From contig NZ_JAQOMR010000001.1 in assembly GCF_028401385.1 (NCBI RefSeq), forward strand, positions 3,516,501 to 3,580,500: DNA of 64,000 bases, read 5' to 3'. The number at the start of each line of letters is the position of its first letter. The stretch's first letter is position 1. The translations under genes and the position numbers were made by a program. Below the pieces are notes generated by a model. The model was not told the DNA's origin. It did no database searches and saw only the letters and a program-made list of their open reading frames with translations. The DNA comes from Marinicella algicola (GTDB lineage: Bacteria; Pseudomonadota; Gammaproteobacteria; Xanthomonadales; Marinicellaceae). Below are positions 52,566-62,205 of the stretch, one piece after another.

Positions 52566-53722
52566 TTATCCGGCAAGCGGGCCGGCGCCATCCTGCGGTG
52601 CGCAGGCAAAAACATCGGAGGTGTGGCCCGTGGCCTCACGATAAGCAACGCGCACTGCGTCGATGAAACCATCGACGGCATCGGCGGCAACAAGGCTGAC
52701 CACGCAGCCGCCGAAACCGCCGCCGGTCATGCGCGCGCCGAAAACGCCCGGCTGGCGCTGTGCGGTTGCGACCAGCGTATCGACCTCGGCGCAGGAGATT
52801 TCATAGTCATCACGCATCGAGGCGTGGGAGGCGTTCATCAACTGCCCGAAGGCTTCGAGATCGCCACGCTCCAGCACATCGGCAGCCGCCAGCACACGCT
52901 CGTTTTCGGTCACGATATGGCGGCAGCGGCGATAGGTGAGATCCGGCAGGAAATCGCGGTTTTCTTCCAACGCATCGAAGCTGACGTCACGCAGTGCCGT
53001 GATATCACCAAGCGCAGGTTTAAGCAGACGCACGCCTTCTTCGCAGGACTGGCGGCGCTTGTTGTATTCGCCATCGGCGAGCGCATGATGCACCATGGAA
53101 TTGGCCACCACGATCCGCGCCTTGGGATCGATCGGCACCGGCTTGCGGTCCAGCGAGCGGCAATCGATCATCAGTGCGTGGTCATGCACGCCGTTGCAGG
53201 AAATGAACTGGTCCATGATGCCGCAGCGCATGCCGACATAATCGTTCTCCGCCTTCTGGCAGATCTTCGCCAGCTCGACGGTATCCACATCATGGCCCGA
53301 AAGCGAAAGCAGCGCATAACCGACAACCACTTCAAGCGCTGCCGACGATGAAAGGCCGGAGCCGACGGGAACGGTCGATGACACCAGAATATCGGCGCCT
53401 TTGAGCGGCTTGCCTGCCGCCTCGGTCATGACCGCGACGCCGAAGGCATAATCCGTCCAGTCGCCACGCGGCGTATGCGTTTCGGCGGAAAGATCGATCT
53501 CGGCGCTCTTGCCGTTGTTCAGCGAATGGATGCGGATGAGGCGGTCTTCGCGTGCGGCGGCGGCGGCCTGAGCCTCAAACTCGAGGGCGGCCGGCATAAC
53601 GAAACCGTCGTTATAATCGGTATGTTCGCCAATCAGATTCACCCGCCCGGGCGCGCGGAAAAGCTGCGGGGCCCATCGAACCGTTCGGCAAAAGCCTCGC
53701 GCAGTAAAACGATGTCGGACAT
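52566..53722 (-). CDS. galK: Galactokinase, one frameshift
   Basis: This GHMP kinase of 386 codons phosphorylates galactose, the entry to the Leloir pathway. The signature FRAPGRVNLIGEHTDYNDG recognises galactose, PVGSGLSSSAALEV is the ATP-binding motif 2, and TGGGFGGCVVSL is motif 3. The true N-terminus is MSDIVLLREAFAERFDGP from ATG 53722, with GGGAGGGG upstream. It joins the main frame near 53672 in a GGGCCCC run with one base missing. The alternative upstream start in the main frame has no support. A hairpin and about 165 bases separate it from the SBP gene upstream, so it may have its own promoter or rely on read-through. Confidence 0.94.
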
Positions 53723-53843
53723 GTTCCCCTCCCTCAAATAAGACGCGCGCATGTGATGATGAAAGAGCGGTATCGTCAACCTGAGTTATCACGAAGACCG
53801 CGTTTTTGAGCAGGACTGCCCAAAAAGGAAACGTAATGGATGA

Positions 53844-53875
53844 TGCGCGCCCCGGCACCAAAACCGGAGCGCGCA
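53844..53875 (-). terminator. Strong hairpin between the SBP gene and galK
   Basis: TGCGCGC-C-CCGG, an 8-base loop, then CCGG-A-GCGCGCA form an 11-bp stem with one mismatch directly after the SBP stop. No clear T-run follows on the minus strand. It may be a partial terminator or an mRNA-protecting stem that keeps SBP levels above downstream genes. Confidence 0.5.
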
Positions 53876-53890
53876 TTTCGAAAGGCTGAA

Positions 53891-55150
53891 TTACTTGTTC
53901 AGGACCTGCTGAACACCTTCATCCATCTCCTTTAGACCATCCTTGACCGAGATATTGTCGGTCATGATGTTGTCATGGGCCCGATTGAGAACAACCTCGA
54001 TATCGGCTGCCTTCAGGTTGACCGGCATTTCGAGGTAGCTCTGAACCGTCTTCAGCGCGCCCTTGCTGGTTTCGTCTGTCGGGAACCCCTCCTTGGAGGT
54101 GATAGTAGCCAGAACCTCATCCGTCATCAGCGCCGGGAACGTACCGGTTTCGGCAATCACCTTGGCGCCTTCGGGACCGGCGATGAAGTTGGCGAACTTC
54201 ATGGCGGCATCCTTGTGTTCGGAATTGGCCGACACGCCGATCGAGGTGACTGTCGCAGCCGTTGTGCCGGCTTCAATGCCATCCATATGCGGATAGCGCG
54301 CTATGCCCCATTCGGTGGCGAGCGATTCGCCGGATTCGACCTTCTGGATCTGCGTGCCGATGAACCAGCTGCCCATCGGCAGCATGGCAACCGCACCGTT
54401 ATAGAACGGACCGGAATAATGCGTGCCAGAAGTCTTCAACTGGGCATAAGAGGGAACAGCACCATCCTCCTGAAGGCCCAGAACCATCTCGTAACAAGGC
54501 GTCAGAAACTCATAGCTGCCGCCGTCAAGCGTGTGCTCGCCGTCCATGATGCAGGGCAGTTGCACGGTCGAACGCCATGTGTGGAACAACCCGCCATAGG
54601 TCTTGCTGGCGCCGAAGCCTGACGTCAGGGCGCGGGCTTTTTCGCCGAACTCATCCCAGGTCATGTCGTTGGTCGGGTATTCGACACCGGCTTCGTCGAA
54701 CAGACCCTTGTTATAGTAGAGGATCCAGACGTCCGAACGGAACGGCAGGGCATAGACGTTGCCGTCAACCGTCAGCGCCTCGATCAGGCCGCCATAGGCT
54801 TTTGTGTCGATGCCGTTTTCGGCGATATCGTCGTTGAGCGAGGCCAGAAGGTTGGCCTTGACCAGATTGGCATAGCCCGGAATGTCCTTCACCTGAACCA
54901 CATCAAGGTCGGAACCGCCACCGGAAAGCTGGGTCATCAGCATGGTGGAAAAGTCGGCCGAGCCGAGGTCGGTGTGTTCGACGGTGATGTCGGGGTATTT
55001 GGCCTCGAAGGCGTCGATGATCGGCTGGTAATAGGCCGTTGCATCCCAGTCCCAGAGCGCCCAGTTGATCGTCGTCTTGTCCTGCGCCTGTGCAGCAAGC
55101 GGCATCAGGCCGACCGTTGCCAGCAGGGTCATCTTGAGTAGGTTCTTCAT
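53891..55150 (-). CDS. Sugar ABC transporter substrate-binding protein, third system
   Basis: This is a 419-residue periplasmic binding protein (extracellular family 1). The signal peptide is residues 1-22 (MKNLLKMTLLATVGLMPLAA, cleavage after AQA). The mature start KTTINWALWDWDATAYYQP is typical; LPFRSDVWILYYNKGLFDEA and GAVAMLPMGSWFIGTQ are family blocks. GGAGGAGT precedes ATG 55150. It is encoded with permeases (58311-60101), an ATPase and a GH88 hydrolase, so the ligand is probably an acidic oligosaccharide. The frame is intact. Confidence 0.93.
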   Translation of the reverse strand: MKNLLKMTLLATVGLMPLAAQAQDKTTINWALWDWDATAYYQPIIDAFEAKYPDITVEHTDLGSADFSTMLMTQLSGGGSDLDVVQVKDIPGYANLVKANLLASLNDDIAENGIDTKAYGGLIEALTVDGNVYALPFRSDVWILYYNKGLFDEAGVEYPTNDMTWDEFGEKARALTSGFGASKTYGGLFHTWRSTVQLPCIMDGEHTLDGGSYEFLTPCYEMVLGLQEDGAVPSYAQLKTSGTHYSGPFYNGAVAMLPMGSWFIGTQIQKVESGESLATEWGIARYPHMDGIEAGTTAATVTSIGVSANSEHKDAAMKFANFIAGPEGAKVIAETGTFPALMTDEVLATITSKEGFPTDETSKGALKTVQSYLEMPVNLKAADIEVVLNRAHDNIMTDNISVKDGLKEMDEGVQQVLNK

Positions 55151-55164
55151 TTTCACTCCTCCGT

Positions 55165-55899
55165 TTAAGCGCGCGTTTGCGCCGTTGCCGTGGTTTTCGC
55201 GTTCGGATTGTCCGTCCCATTGATGCGGGAAAACGCGAAACCGGTTGCCTTGTGCGCCGAAAATGCCAATGCCAGCGCGCCAAGGGAAAAGTTGAAGACC
55301 ACCGGGGTGAACACGGTGACCGGATAGAAGACGATGTGAACAAGCCAGAGCGCCAGTGTGAAGGCAAGACCGGCCAGAACCGGCAGCGGTCGGGCGATGG
55401 CTGCCAGCAGAGCGACCTGCAGCAATTTTGCGCCGGAAAGCGGAAACCGCGTCATCGCCGAAAACAGGCAGATCGCGACCATGGCCACCAAGGCGATGAC
55501 ACAGACGCCAATGGCGACCGGCAGCACATAGACAAGCGCATGCTGGGCAAGCTGCCCGTAAATATAGACTGCGTATCCGGCAAGTCCGAGGACCAGTGCG
55601 GCAAGCAGCCCCCATACCGTCGCCTTCACAAAATGGCGGGCAAACGCACGCCGGAAATCGCGCCAGAGCCAGACGTTTTCATCATCGATCATCACATTGG
55701 TAACGCTGATGCCGGCGGCAAGGGCCGCAGGTGCCGTGATCACGGGGATCGAGAACACCAGCATCAGGATGTTGAGCCTGAACAGGTCCCAGGCCTCACG
55801 GACGAGAATAAAGGCAAAAAGGGCAAGCCCTTTCTTCTTCGGCGCATTCTTGAGAATGCCCGGTCCTTCCTTCGTCATCCAGTTGGTCAGCCAGTTCAT
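55165..55899 (-). CDS. DUF624/YesL-like membrane protein
   Basis: This is a 244-residue membrane protein with about five hydrophobic segments, including NILMLVFSIPVITAPAALAA and, later, LVYVLPVAIGVCVIALVAMV. The N-terminal GPGILKNAPKKKGLALF and the block VWLWRDFRRAFARHFVKATV match the DUF624 (YesL) family, which is regularly found inside ABC sugar operons such as rhamnogalacturonan loci. Its role is not known; a transporter accessory role is suggested by context only. ATG 55899 has GGGAGGCG upstream; the frame extends 18 codons earlier into the repeat region. The frame is intact. Confidence 0.8.
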   Translation of the reverse strand: MNWLTNWMTKEGPGILKNAPKKKGLALFAFILVREAWDLFRLNILMLVFSIPVITAPAALAAGISVTNVMIDDENVWLWRDFRRAFARHFVKATVWGLLAALVLGLAGYAVYIYGQLAQHALVYVLPVAIGVCVIALVAMVAICLFSAMTRFPLSGAKLLQVALLAAIARPLPVLAGLAFTLALWLVHIVFYPVTVFTPVVFNFSLGALALAFSAHKATGFAFSRINGTDNPNAKTTATAQTRA

Positions 55900-55949
55900 A
55901 TCAAGACGCCTCCCGCGCCCCTCAAACCCGTTTTCTGTTGCCTCTTTGC

Positions 55950-55993
55950 GCAATTCCGGACGGAAAACCGGTTTCCACTTTTCTCGGAATTGC
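55950..55993. repeat. REP-like palindromic repeat
   Basis: GCAATTCC and GGAATTGC frame an inner palindrome GGAAAACCGGTTTCC within 44 bp. Elements of this consensus are, from memory, abundant between genes in Rhizobium and Agrobacterium. It lies between the ATPase stop and yesL inside the operon and may act as an RNA hairpin. Confidence 0.6.
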
Positions 55994-57101
55994 TAATAAA
56001 GAATCGATTGCTCCGTTTCCTTGTCGAAAAGATGCGGATTGACGAGATCGGCGATCAGATTGACGGTTTCGCCGTCTTTTGCCGTGCAGCGCGGGAAACG
56101 CGCGCAATCATGTCATGGCCATGCGCTTCCATATTGAGATGGATTTCTGCGCCCATCGGCTCGGCGAGGTCAACAAGTGCCGCAAACGGGCAGGTGACCT
56201 CCGGCGCAATGTCATGCGGCTGTGACTCGTGGAAATTCTCAGGGCGCAGGCCGAGAATGATTTCCTTGCCTTCATAAGGCGCGAGCCTGTCCGTTTTATC
56301 GCCGAGAGCCAGCGGAAACGCAGTCTCATGGAATCGGCCGATCCAGTTGTCGCCGTTTCGCTCGACGATGACCGGCAGCATGTTCATCTGCGGCGCGCCG
56401 ATGAAACCGGCGACGAACATGTTGACCGGGTGATCGTACAGCATCTGCGGCGTGTCGACCTGCTGGATATAGCCATCCTTCATGACCACGATGCGGTCAG
56501 CCATGGTCATGGCCTCCACCTGGTCGTGGGTCACATAGATGAATGTGCTGTCGAGCTGGCGATGCAGCTTGGTGATTGCCGTGCGCATCGATCCGCGCAA
56601 CTTTGCATCGAGGTTCGACAGCGGTTCATCCAGCAGGAACACTTCCGGATTGCGCACCATGGCGCGGCCGAGTGCCACGCGCTGGCGCTGACCGCCGGAA
56701 AGCGCCTTCGGCTTGCGATTCAGAAGATGCTCGATATCGAGAATTTTCGCCGTTTCGCGAACTTTCTGTTCGATCTCGGCTTCCGGCGCCTTTCGCAGTT
56801 GAAGGCCGAATGCCATGTTCTTGTAGACCGTCATATGCGGATAGAGCGCATAATTCTGGAACACCATGGCGATATCGCGTTCCTTCGACGGCACATCGTT
56901 GACGAGATCGTCGCCGATATAGAGTTCGCCGCCCGAAACCTCTTCCAGCCCGGCAATCATCCTCAGCGTGGTCGACTTGCCGCAGCCGGACGGCCCCACC
57001 AGAATGATGAATTCCTTGTCGGCGATTTCCAGGTCGATATCGTGGACGACCGTCAGCGCGCCGTATGTTTTTCTCAATTTTCTAAGCGAGATACCGGACA
57101 T
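55993..57101 (-). CDS. ugpC: Sugar ABC transporter ATP-binding protein (UgpC/MsmK type), third system, one frameshift
   Basis: This CUT1 ATPase has about 370 codons. Walker [10 protein letters not shown] is at residues 36-44, [13 protein letters not shown] at 134-146, Walker B VFLLDEP at 154-160, with [13 protein letters not shown] and [15 protein letters not shown]. Its regulatory domain shows [16 protein letters not shown] and [11 protein letters not shown]. The last 30 codons ([19 protein letters not shown] to the TAG at 55993) are in another frame; one base is missing near 56090. GAGGA precedes the start. It serves the permeases encoded upstream. The symbol is the generic family name. Confidence 0.92.
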
Positions 57102-57131
57102 AATCGTATCCTCTTCAAACCGCCTCGGGCG

Positions 57132-58307
57132 TTACCAGTATGAGGACCAGTTGCGCGAAAGCCGCGTCAACGCCTCGAGATAGTAGTAGTCGCCCCAGGA
57201 GACACACTCATCGACGCCTTCCGGCGTGCAGGTGTTGTAGGGGGTCTTTTTCGAATAGGTGCCGTGAAGCACGAGACCGTTTGAGACCGAAGGGTCTTTG
57301 ACAGCGTAGCCATCGGCCAGGCTTTTCACGAAGCACCGCGCGAGATCGCGGTATTGGACGGCCTCTTCGCCACCGACGATGTCGGCCATTTCAAGAAGGC
57401 CACAGGCGACGATCGCGGCAGACGAACTGTCGCGCGGTTCGTCATCGCCATCTGAAAAGATCATGTCCCAATAGGGCACCATGTCGGATGGCAGGCGCGT
57501 CATGAAGAAATCGAGCGCCTTTTTGAACATCGCCGCATATTCCGGCTTCGGATCGTAGCGATAGGAAAGCGCCAGCCCGTAGACAGACCACGCCTGCCCG
57601 CGCGCCCAGTCACTGTCATCGCGGTAACCCTGAACGGTCACGCCCTTCACCGGGCCGCCGGTTTCGGGATCCATGAAGAAGGTATGATAGGTCGAACCGT
57701 CCTCGCGAAACGAATTGGCCAGCGTCGTCGCCGCATGAATGCGGGCGATATCGCGATATTTTTCGTCACCCGTCTCGCGGCTTGCCCAATAGAGCAGCGG
57801 CAGGTTCAACAGGCAGTCGATGATATAGCGGTAATTCTCCCGCTCGCCCATTGCGCCCCAGGCCTGAATGAAACCGCCAACTTTATGGAAGCGGGCAATC
57901 AGTTGATCGGCGGCGAGAATTGCCGCCTTGCGGCCGTCCTCGTCACCCACCAGTTTCCAGGCGGCAACGCAGGTCGGCGAATACAGGAAGCCCATATCGT
58001 GATGATCGACCTCGATATGGTTTTCGATCCGGTGCAGAAAACTCTGCACCTGGATTTGCGCCGCATGCTGAAAGATCTTGTCGCCGCTCAGCTCAAAGGC
58101 AAGCCAGATTTCGCCCGGCCAGAACCCGCAGGTCCACTGGTCGTTGTCGATGGCCGGATAGAAATTGCTGACACTGGAATGGTTCTGCTGGCGATAGGTG
58201 AATGCCGGCAGGTTGTGGCGCACCTGTGCGACGGCGGCAGCGATCGCATCGGCAATTTCCGCATCCTTGATCGGCTGAACGGTGAAGCCATTTTGATGCA
58301 TAGTCAT
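57132..58307 (-). CDS. Unsaturated glucuronyl hydrolase, glycoside hydrolase family 88
   Basis: This is a 391-residue alpha6/alpha6-barrel hydrolase. GH88 enzymes hydrate the double bond that polysaccharide lyases leave on the non-reducing uronic acid, releasing a keto-uronate. The catalytic Asp pair is expected at Asp104 in DHHDMGFLYSPTC and Asp164 in IIDCLLNLPLLYWA. QWTCGFWPGEIWLAFELSG, DDSDWARGQAWSVYGLAL and DSSSAAIVACGLLEMA are family blocks. There is no signal peptide, so it acts in the cytoplasm. It lies between the MalG-type permease and the ATPase, three bases after the former. The partner lyase is probably the heparinase-like gene at 60407. The frame is intact. Confidence 0.9.
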   Translation of the reverse strand: MTMHQNGFTVQPIKDAEIADAIAAAVAQVRHNLPAFTYRQQNHSSVSNFYPAIDNDQWTCGFWPGEIWLAFELSGDKIFQHAAQIQVQSFLHRIENHIEVDHHDMGFLYSPTCVAAWKLVGDEDGRKAAILAADQLIARFHKVGGFIQAWGAMGERENYRYIIDCLLNLPLLYWASRETGDEKYRDIARIHAATTLANSFREDGSTYHTFFMDPETGGPVKGVTVQGYRDDSDWARGQAWSVYGLALSYRYDPKPEYAAMFKKALDFFMTRLPSDMVPYWDMIFSDGDDEPRDSSSAAIVACGLLEMADIVGGEEAVQYRDLARCFVKSLADGYAVKDPSVSNGLVLHGTYSKKTPYNTCTPEGVDECVSWGDYYYLEALTRLSRNWSSYW

Positions 58308-58310
58308 GCT

Positions 58311-59147
58311 TTACCCCTTGATCCCGGCATTGGCGACGCCTTCGACGAAGAAGCGCTGGAGTGCCAGAAACACCATGAGCACCGGGATGATGGCAACGAC
58401 CGAGGCCGCCATGATCAGCCCGTATTCGGCCGAATATTGCGAGATGAACATTCTGAGGCCGATCTGGATGGTCTTCAGGTCCGTCTTGGTCAGGTAGATC
58501 ATCGGACCGAGAAAGTCGTTCCAGGCAAAGACGAAGGTGAAGATCGTCAGCGTCGACAGCGCAGGCTTCGACAGCGGCAGCATGATCTTCCACCAGATCT
58601 GATATTCGTTCATACCGTCAACGCGGGCGGCCTCGCACAGTTCATCCGGGATCGACATGTAGAACTGCTTCATCAGGAACACGCCGAAGGCGGTGAAGGC
58701 CTGAAGCGCGATCAACGCCCAATGGGTATTGTAGAGCCCGAATTCCCGCATCAGGATGAACTGCGGCACCATGTAGACCTGCCAGGGCATGGCGATGGTG
58801 GCGATGTAGCCGAGGAACAATACGTCGCGATAGGGGAACTTCAGCTTGGCGAAGGCATAGGCTGCAAACGACGAGGTGAACAGCTGCAGCAGCGTCACCA
58901 TGATCGTGATCTTGGCGGTGTTGAACACGAACAGGCCGAGCGGGATCTTGGTCCAGATCTGCACATAGTTTTCCCAGCGCGGATTGTCCGGGATCCAGTG
59001 GATCGGGAACTCGAACACCTCGCGGTTGAACTTCAGCGAAGCCGACAGCATCCAGGCAAACGGCAGCAGCATGATGATCGTGATCACGATGATCAGCGCA
59101 TAAAGGCCGATGGTGGACAGTTTGATCTTGCGACCGAAAATTCTCAT
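58311..59147 (-). CDS. Sugar ABC transporter permease, MalG type, third system
   Basis: This is a 278-residue CUT1 permease. Helix 1 is GLYALIIVITIIMLLPFAWM. The EAA loop ELCEAARVDGMNEYQIWWKI is followed by MLPLSKPALST, and the C-terminus is QRFFVEGVANAGIKG. ATG 59147 (MRIFGRK) is chosen over a TTG seven codons earlier because GGGAGAGGG precedes it; it then begins 12 bases after the MalF-type stop. The frame is intact. Confidence 0.92.
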   Translation of the reverse strand: MRIFGRKIKLSTIGLYALIIVITIIMLLPFAWMLSASLKFNREVFEFPIHWIPDNPRWENYVQIWTKIPLGLFVFNTAKITIMVTLLQLFTSSFAAYAFAKLKFPYRDVLFLGYIATIAMPWQVYMVPQFILMREFGLYNTHWALIALQAFTAFGVFLMKQFYMSIPDELCEAARVDGMNEYQIWWKIMLPLSKPALSTLTIFTFVFAWNDFLGPMIYLTKTDLKTIQIGLRMFISQYSAEYGLIMAASVVAIIPVLMVFLALQRFFVEGVANAGIKG

Positions 59148-59160
59148 CTCACCCTCTCCC

Positions 59161-60101
59161 TCAATCAAGGCTGCGCGAATAGCGGAACTGAACCAGGGTC
59201 ACGGCCAGAACCAGGACGAAGAGAACGAGGGCAACCATGCTGGAATAACCGAGATCCCAGGAGATGAACGCCTCATTATAGATGTGATAGACCAGCACCA
59301 GCGTTGAGGTTCCCGGCCCGCCTTGCGTGATCATGTAGACCTGATCGAACACCTTGAACGAGTTGATGGTCAGCATCACCGAAACGAAGAAAGTTGTGGG
59401 CGCAAGCTGCGGCAGGGTAACGTTCCAGAACTTCTGCCATGAGTTGGCACCGTCAAGATCGGCGGCCTCATAAAGCTCGCGGTTTACACCCTGAAGCCCC
59501 GCCAGATAGATCACCATGAAATAGCCGGCCTGCTTCCAGATACCGAACAGGATGATGGTGACCATCGCCCAGTCCTTGTCGGCCGCCCAGCCGGGCAACG
59601 CCTTCGGATCGACCCCGAAGGTGTAGAGGATCATGTTGATTGGCCCCATCTCCGGGTTGAACAACATATTCCAGACAACGGCGGCGGCCACCAAAGAGGC
59701 CACATAGGAAAGAACATCGCCGCGCGGAAGAAATCCCGACCGAAGATCTTCTTGTTCAAAAGCAGGGCAAGACCGAGCGAGCAGGCCATGGTCAGCGGCA
59801 CGGAGAAAACCGTATAGATGATGGTGTTCCAGAATGCGGCCTGGAAAGCCCTGTCGCGGAAAAGCTCAAAGAAATTGGCCAGGCCGGCAAACTCGATCGG
59901 GTTTGAGCCGTCCCAGTGCATGAAGGCCAGCGCAAAGGCGAACATGATCGGCCCGAGCGTGAACACCGCAAACCCGAGGAAATTCGGCGCGATGAAAGAA
60001 TAGGCGACGAGGCTGGCCCGCCGATTCTGCTGACGCTTGGTCAGCACCCGGCGCTTCTTTCTCTTCTGCCCGGTCGCAATATCCAAGCCGGTTGCAGCCA
60101 C
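59161..60101 (-). CDS. Sugar ABC transporter permease, MalF type, third system, one frameshift
   Basis: This CUT1 permease has about 314 codons. A basic N-terminus (QKRKKRRVLTKRQQNRRA) precedes helix 1 (VAYSFIAPNFLGFAVFTLGP). The EAA loop is ELYEAADLDGANSWQKFWNV and MITQGGPGTSTLVLVYHIYN is conserved. One base is missing near 59710 where AAMFFP joins YVASLVAAAVVWNMLFNP; the length is 941 (3n+2). It is the first gene of the leftward cluster that runs to galE, and it diverges from the heparinase-like gene. Confidence 0.9.
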
Positions 60102-60204
60102 GTCTTCCTCCCATCCTACAGACCGCCACTTACGGGCAGTCCCGGAAAGCCTTTTACGGACGTCATGGCGGACAGTCCGTGATTTTGAGTGATCCTATCG
60201 CCGC

Positions 60205-60239
60205 AAAATACATAATACAAGTGGTCAAAAATGTATTTT
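60205..60239. promoter_or_regulatory. Inverted repeat in the divergent promoter region, candidate GntR site
   Basis: AAAATACAT and ATGTATTTT form a perfect 9-bp inverted repeat around 17 bases that include AATACAAGTGG. It lies in the 305-base gap between the permease operon (minus) and the heparinase-like gene (plus); the rest of the gap shows no gene. An AATACAA half-site also occurs, inverted, near 63027-63033 upstream of the GntR gene. Confidence 0.45.
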
Positions 60240-60406
60240 TATGGCTAAAACTTATCTGACATATATGTTAGTCCATAGAGAAACCCGCGCTCAGGTCACC
60301 TGCTTCTGCATTATCAGATGCGCTGTCATGCACGGAAAAAGAACAAGTTCATGCTGCCTCTGGACCCTGTTTTCAAACGGGTCCGGTCGGATACGGGAGG
60401 ACGAGA

Positions 60407-62161
60407 ATGTTTCGCGAGCGCCTTCGGGCACTGCCCGATACCTTCGCGCACTTCGCGCCGGCCTGGTCCTATGCCAGCCGCGACAAATGGTCATCCCTGC
60501 CGAGCGACTATGCCGACCGGCTGATCCGTGCTGCCGAAAACTGTCCCTCAGAATGGCCGGTGCTGACAGCAACCGGCTACCTTGCCTTCTCCCGCACAGG
60601 CGATCGCATCGGTTACGAAACGCCATACATGCAGCGTCGTCGCATGCTGAACGCGCTGGCGCTCGGCGAATGTGTTGCCGGCGACGGTCGCTATCTCGAC
60701 CGCATCATCGACGGCGCGACGCTGATCGCCGAGGAAAGCGGCTGGCAACTGCCCGCCCACAATGGCTATATCCGCGATGCAAAAACGCTGCCACTGCCCG
60801 ATCCCCGCCGTCCGGTGGTTGACCTGTTTGCCGCGGAAACCGGGGCTCAGCTCGCCGTCCTCGCAGCCGTTTTCGAAAGGCAAATGGACGCGGTCACGCC
60901 GATGATCATCGCCCGGCTCGATCATGAAATCAGCCGCCGCATCATACGGCCCTATCTCGAGGAGCATTTCTGGTGGATGGGCCGGGGCGACGAGCCGATG
61001 AACAACTGGACCGCCTGGTGCACCCAGAATGTTCTGCTAGCGGTTTTTCCCGCCCCTTCGACCGGCAGACGCGGCGAAGCGTGGTTGAGAAGCCGCCGCC
61101 AGCCTCGACTTTTTCCTGAAAGACTATGGTGATGACGGGGCCTGCGAGGAGGGCGTTCTTTATTATCGCCATGCCGGTCTCTGCCTGTTCAACGCTTTGA
61201 ATATCCTCGCGAAAGTGGCGCCGGATGCATTCGCTCCATTATGGCAGGACGAGAAGATCCGCAATATCGCGGAATTCATCGCTCATATGCACATCACAGA
61301 AGACCGCTATTTCAATTTCGCCGATTCCTCCGCCCGGGCAGGCTATTGCGGCGCACGCGAATACCTTTTCGGAAAAGCCGTTGGCTCGAAGCTTCTGACC
61401 GATTTCGCCGCCGCCGACTGGAAGGCATCACCCGAACCTGACGCGCCGGACGAAATCAATCTGTTCTACCGCCTGCAGGGCGTGATGACAGTTGCGAAAA
61501 TGGAAGCCCACGCCGCGCCGCGCCCGAAGGCCGCCGACCGTTTTTCCCGAGCATCGGCCTGATGGTGGCGCGCGATGAACGCCTGGCGCTTGCCGTCAAA
61601 GCCGGCGATAATGGCGACAGCCATAACCACAATGACACGGGCAGTTTCACGCTCTACAAGGACGGCAAGCCCTTCCTGATCGATGTCGGGGTCGAGAATT
61701 ATACCGCCAGGACCTTCTCCCCACGCCGCTACGAAATCTGGACCATGCAATCCGCCTTCCACAACCTGCCCAGCTTTGACGACATCATGCAGCAGGATGG
61801 CGAGGCCTTTGCCGCCAGCGACGTTGTCGTATTTCTTGAAGATGATACAGCACAGATCACGATGGAGCTGGCCGGCGCTTATCCGGCAGAAGCAAACGTG
61901 ACGAGCTATCGCCGGGCCGTGGTTTTCACCAAGGGCAAAGGCATTGAAATCACAGACACATGCCGGGGCGGACGATCAGCCACGCTTTCGCTGATGCTTG
62001 CCGAAAAACCGGTCTTGTCGGAACGGCGGATCACGCTTCCAGGCATTGGCGCAATCGCGGTGGACGGCGGCGGAAAGCTTCAGGTCGAAGCCATCACCAT
62101 CACCGATTCACGCCTCCGGGCAGCCTGGCCCGACACGCTCTACCGCATTTTCATCCCCTGA
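60407..62161 (+). CDS. Heparinase II/III-like polysaccharide lyase, three frameshifts
   Basis: The full span is about 586 codons. The N-terminal alpha/alpha toroid carries WPVLTATGYLAFSRTGDR and MNNWTAWCTQNVLLAVF; the C-terminal beta-sandwich begins with the family signature GDSHNHNDTGSFTLYKDGKP, then FLIDVGVENYTARTFSPRRY. Tyr and His residues for beta-elimination should lie in GVENYTAR and the HNHND block. Breaks are near 61060, 61093 and 61545, each one lost base, which restores 3n. No signal peptide is seen, so it would cleave imported oligosaccharides in the cytoplasm. The unsaturated products would feed the GH88 enzyme across the divergent promoter. The exact polymer is unknown. Confidence 0.85.
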
Positions 62162-62205
62162 GCGGCGAAACGCTCAGGCTGACAATCAACTGACGGGAGA
62201 CCCCC

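Noticed and set aside
53891..55615. A 574-residue N-terminally extended binding protein
   Set aside because: The extra residues overlap yesL and are compositionally random. ATG 55150 has a good ribosome site and a proper signal peptide.
57684..59267. A 527-codon plus-strand reading frame across GH88 and permease genes
   Set aside because: It spans the ends of two clear minus-strand genes and encodes low-complexity Asp/Gly/Arg-rich sequence without motifs; it is an antisense shadow.
1379..62161. Reading the broken genes as a region of mass pseudogenisation
   Set aside because: Breaks affect every functional class including galactokinase and ndvB, share one direction, and leave all catalytic motifs intact; sequence error explains this better.
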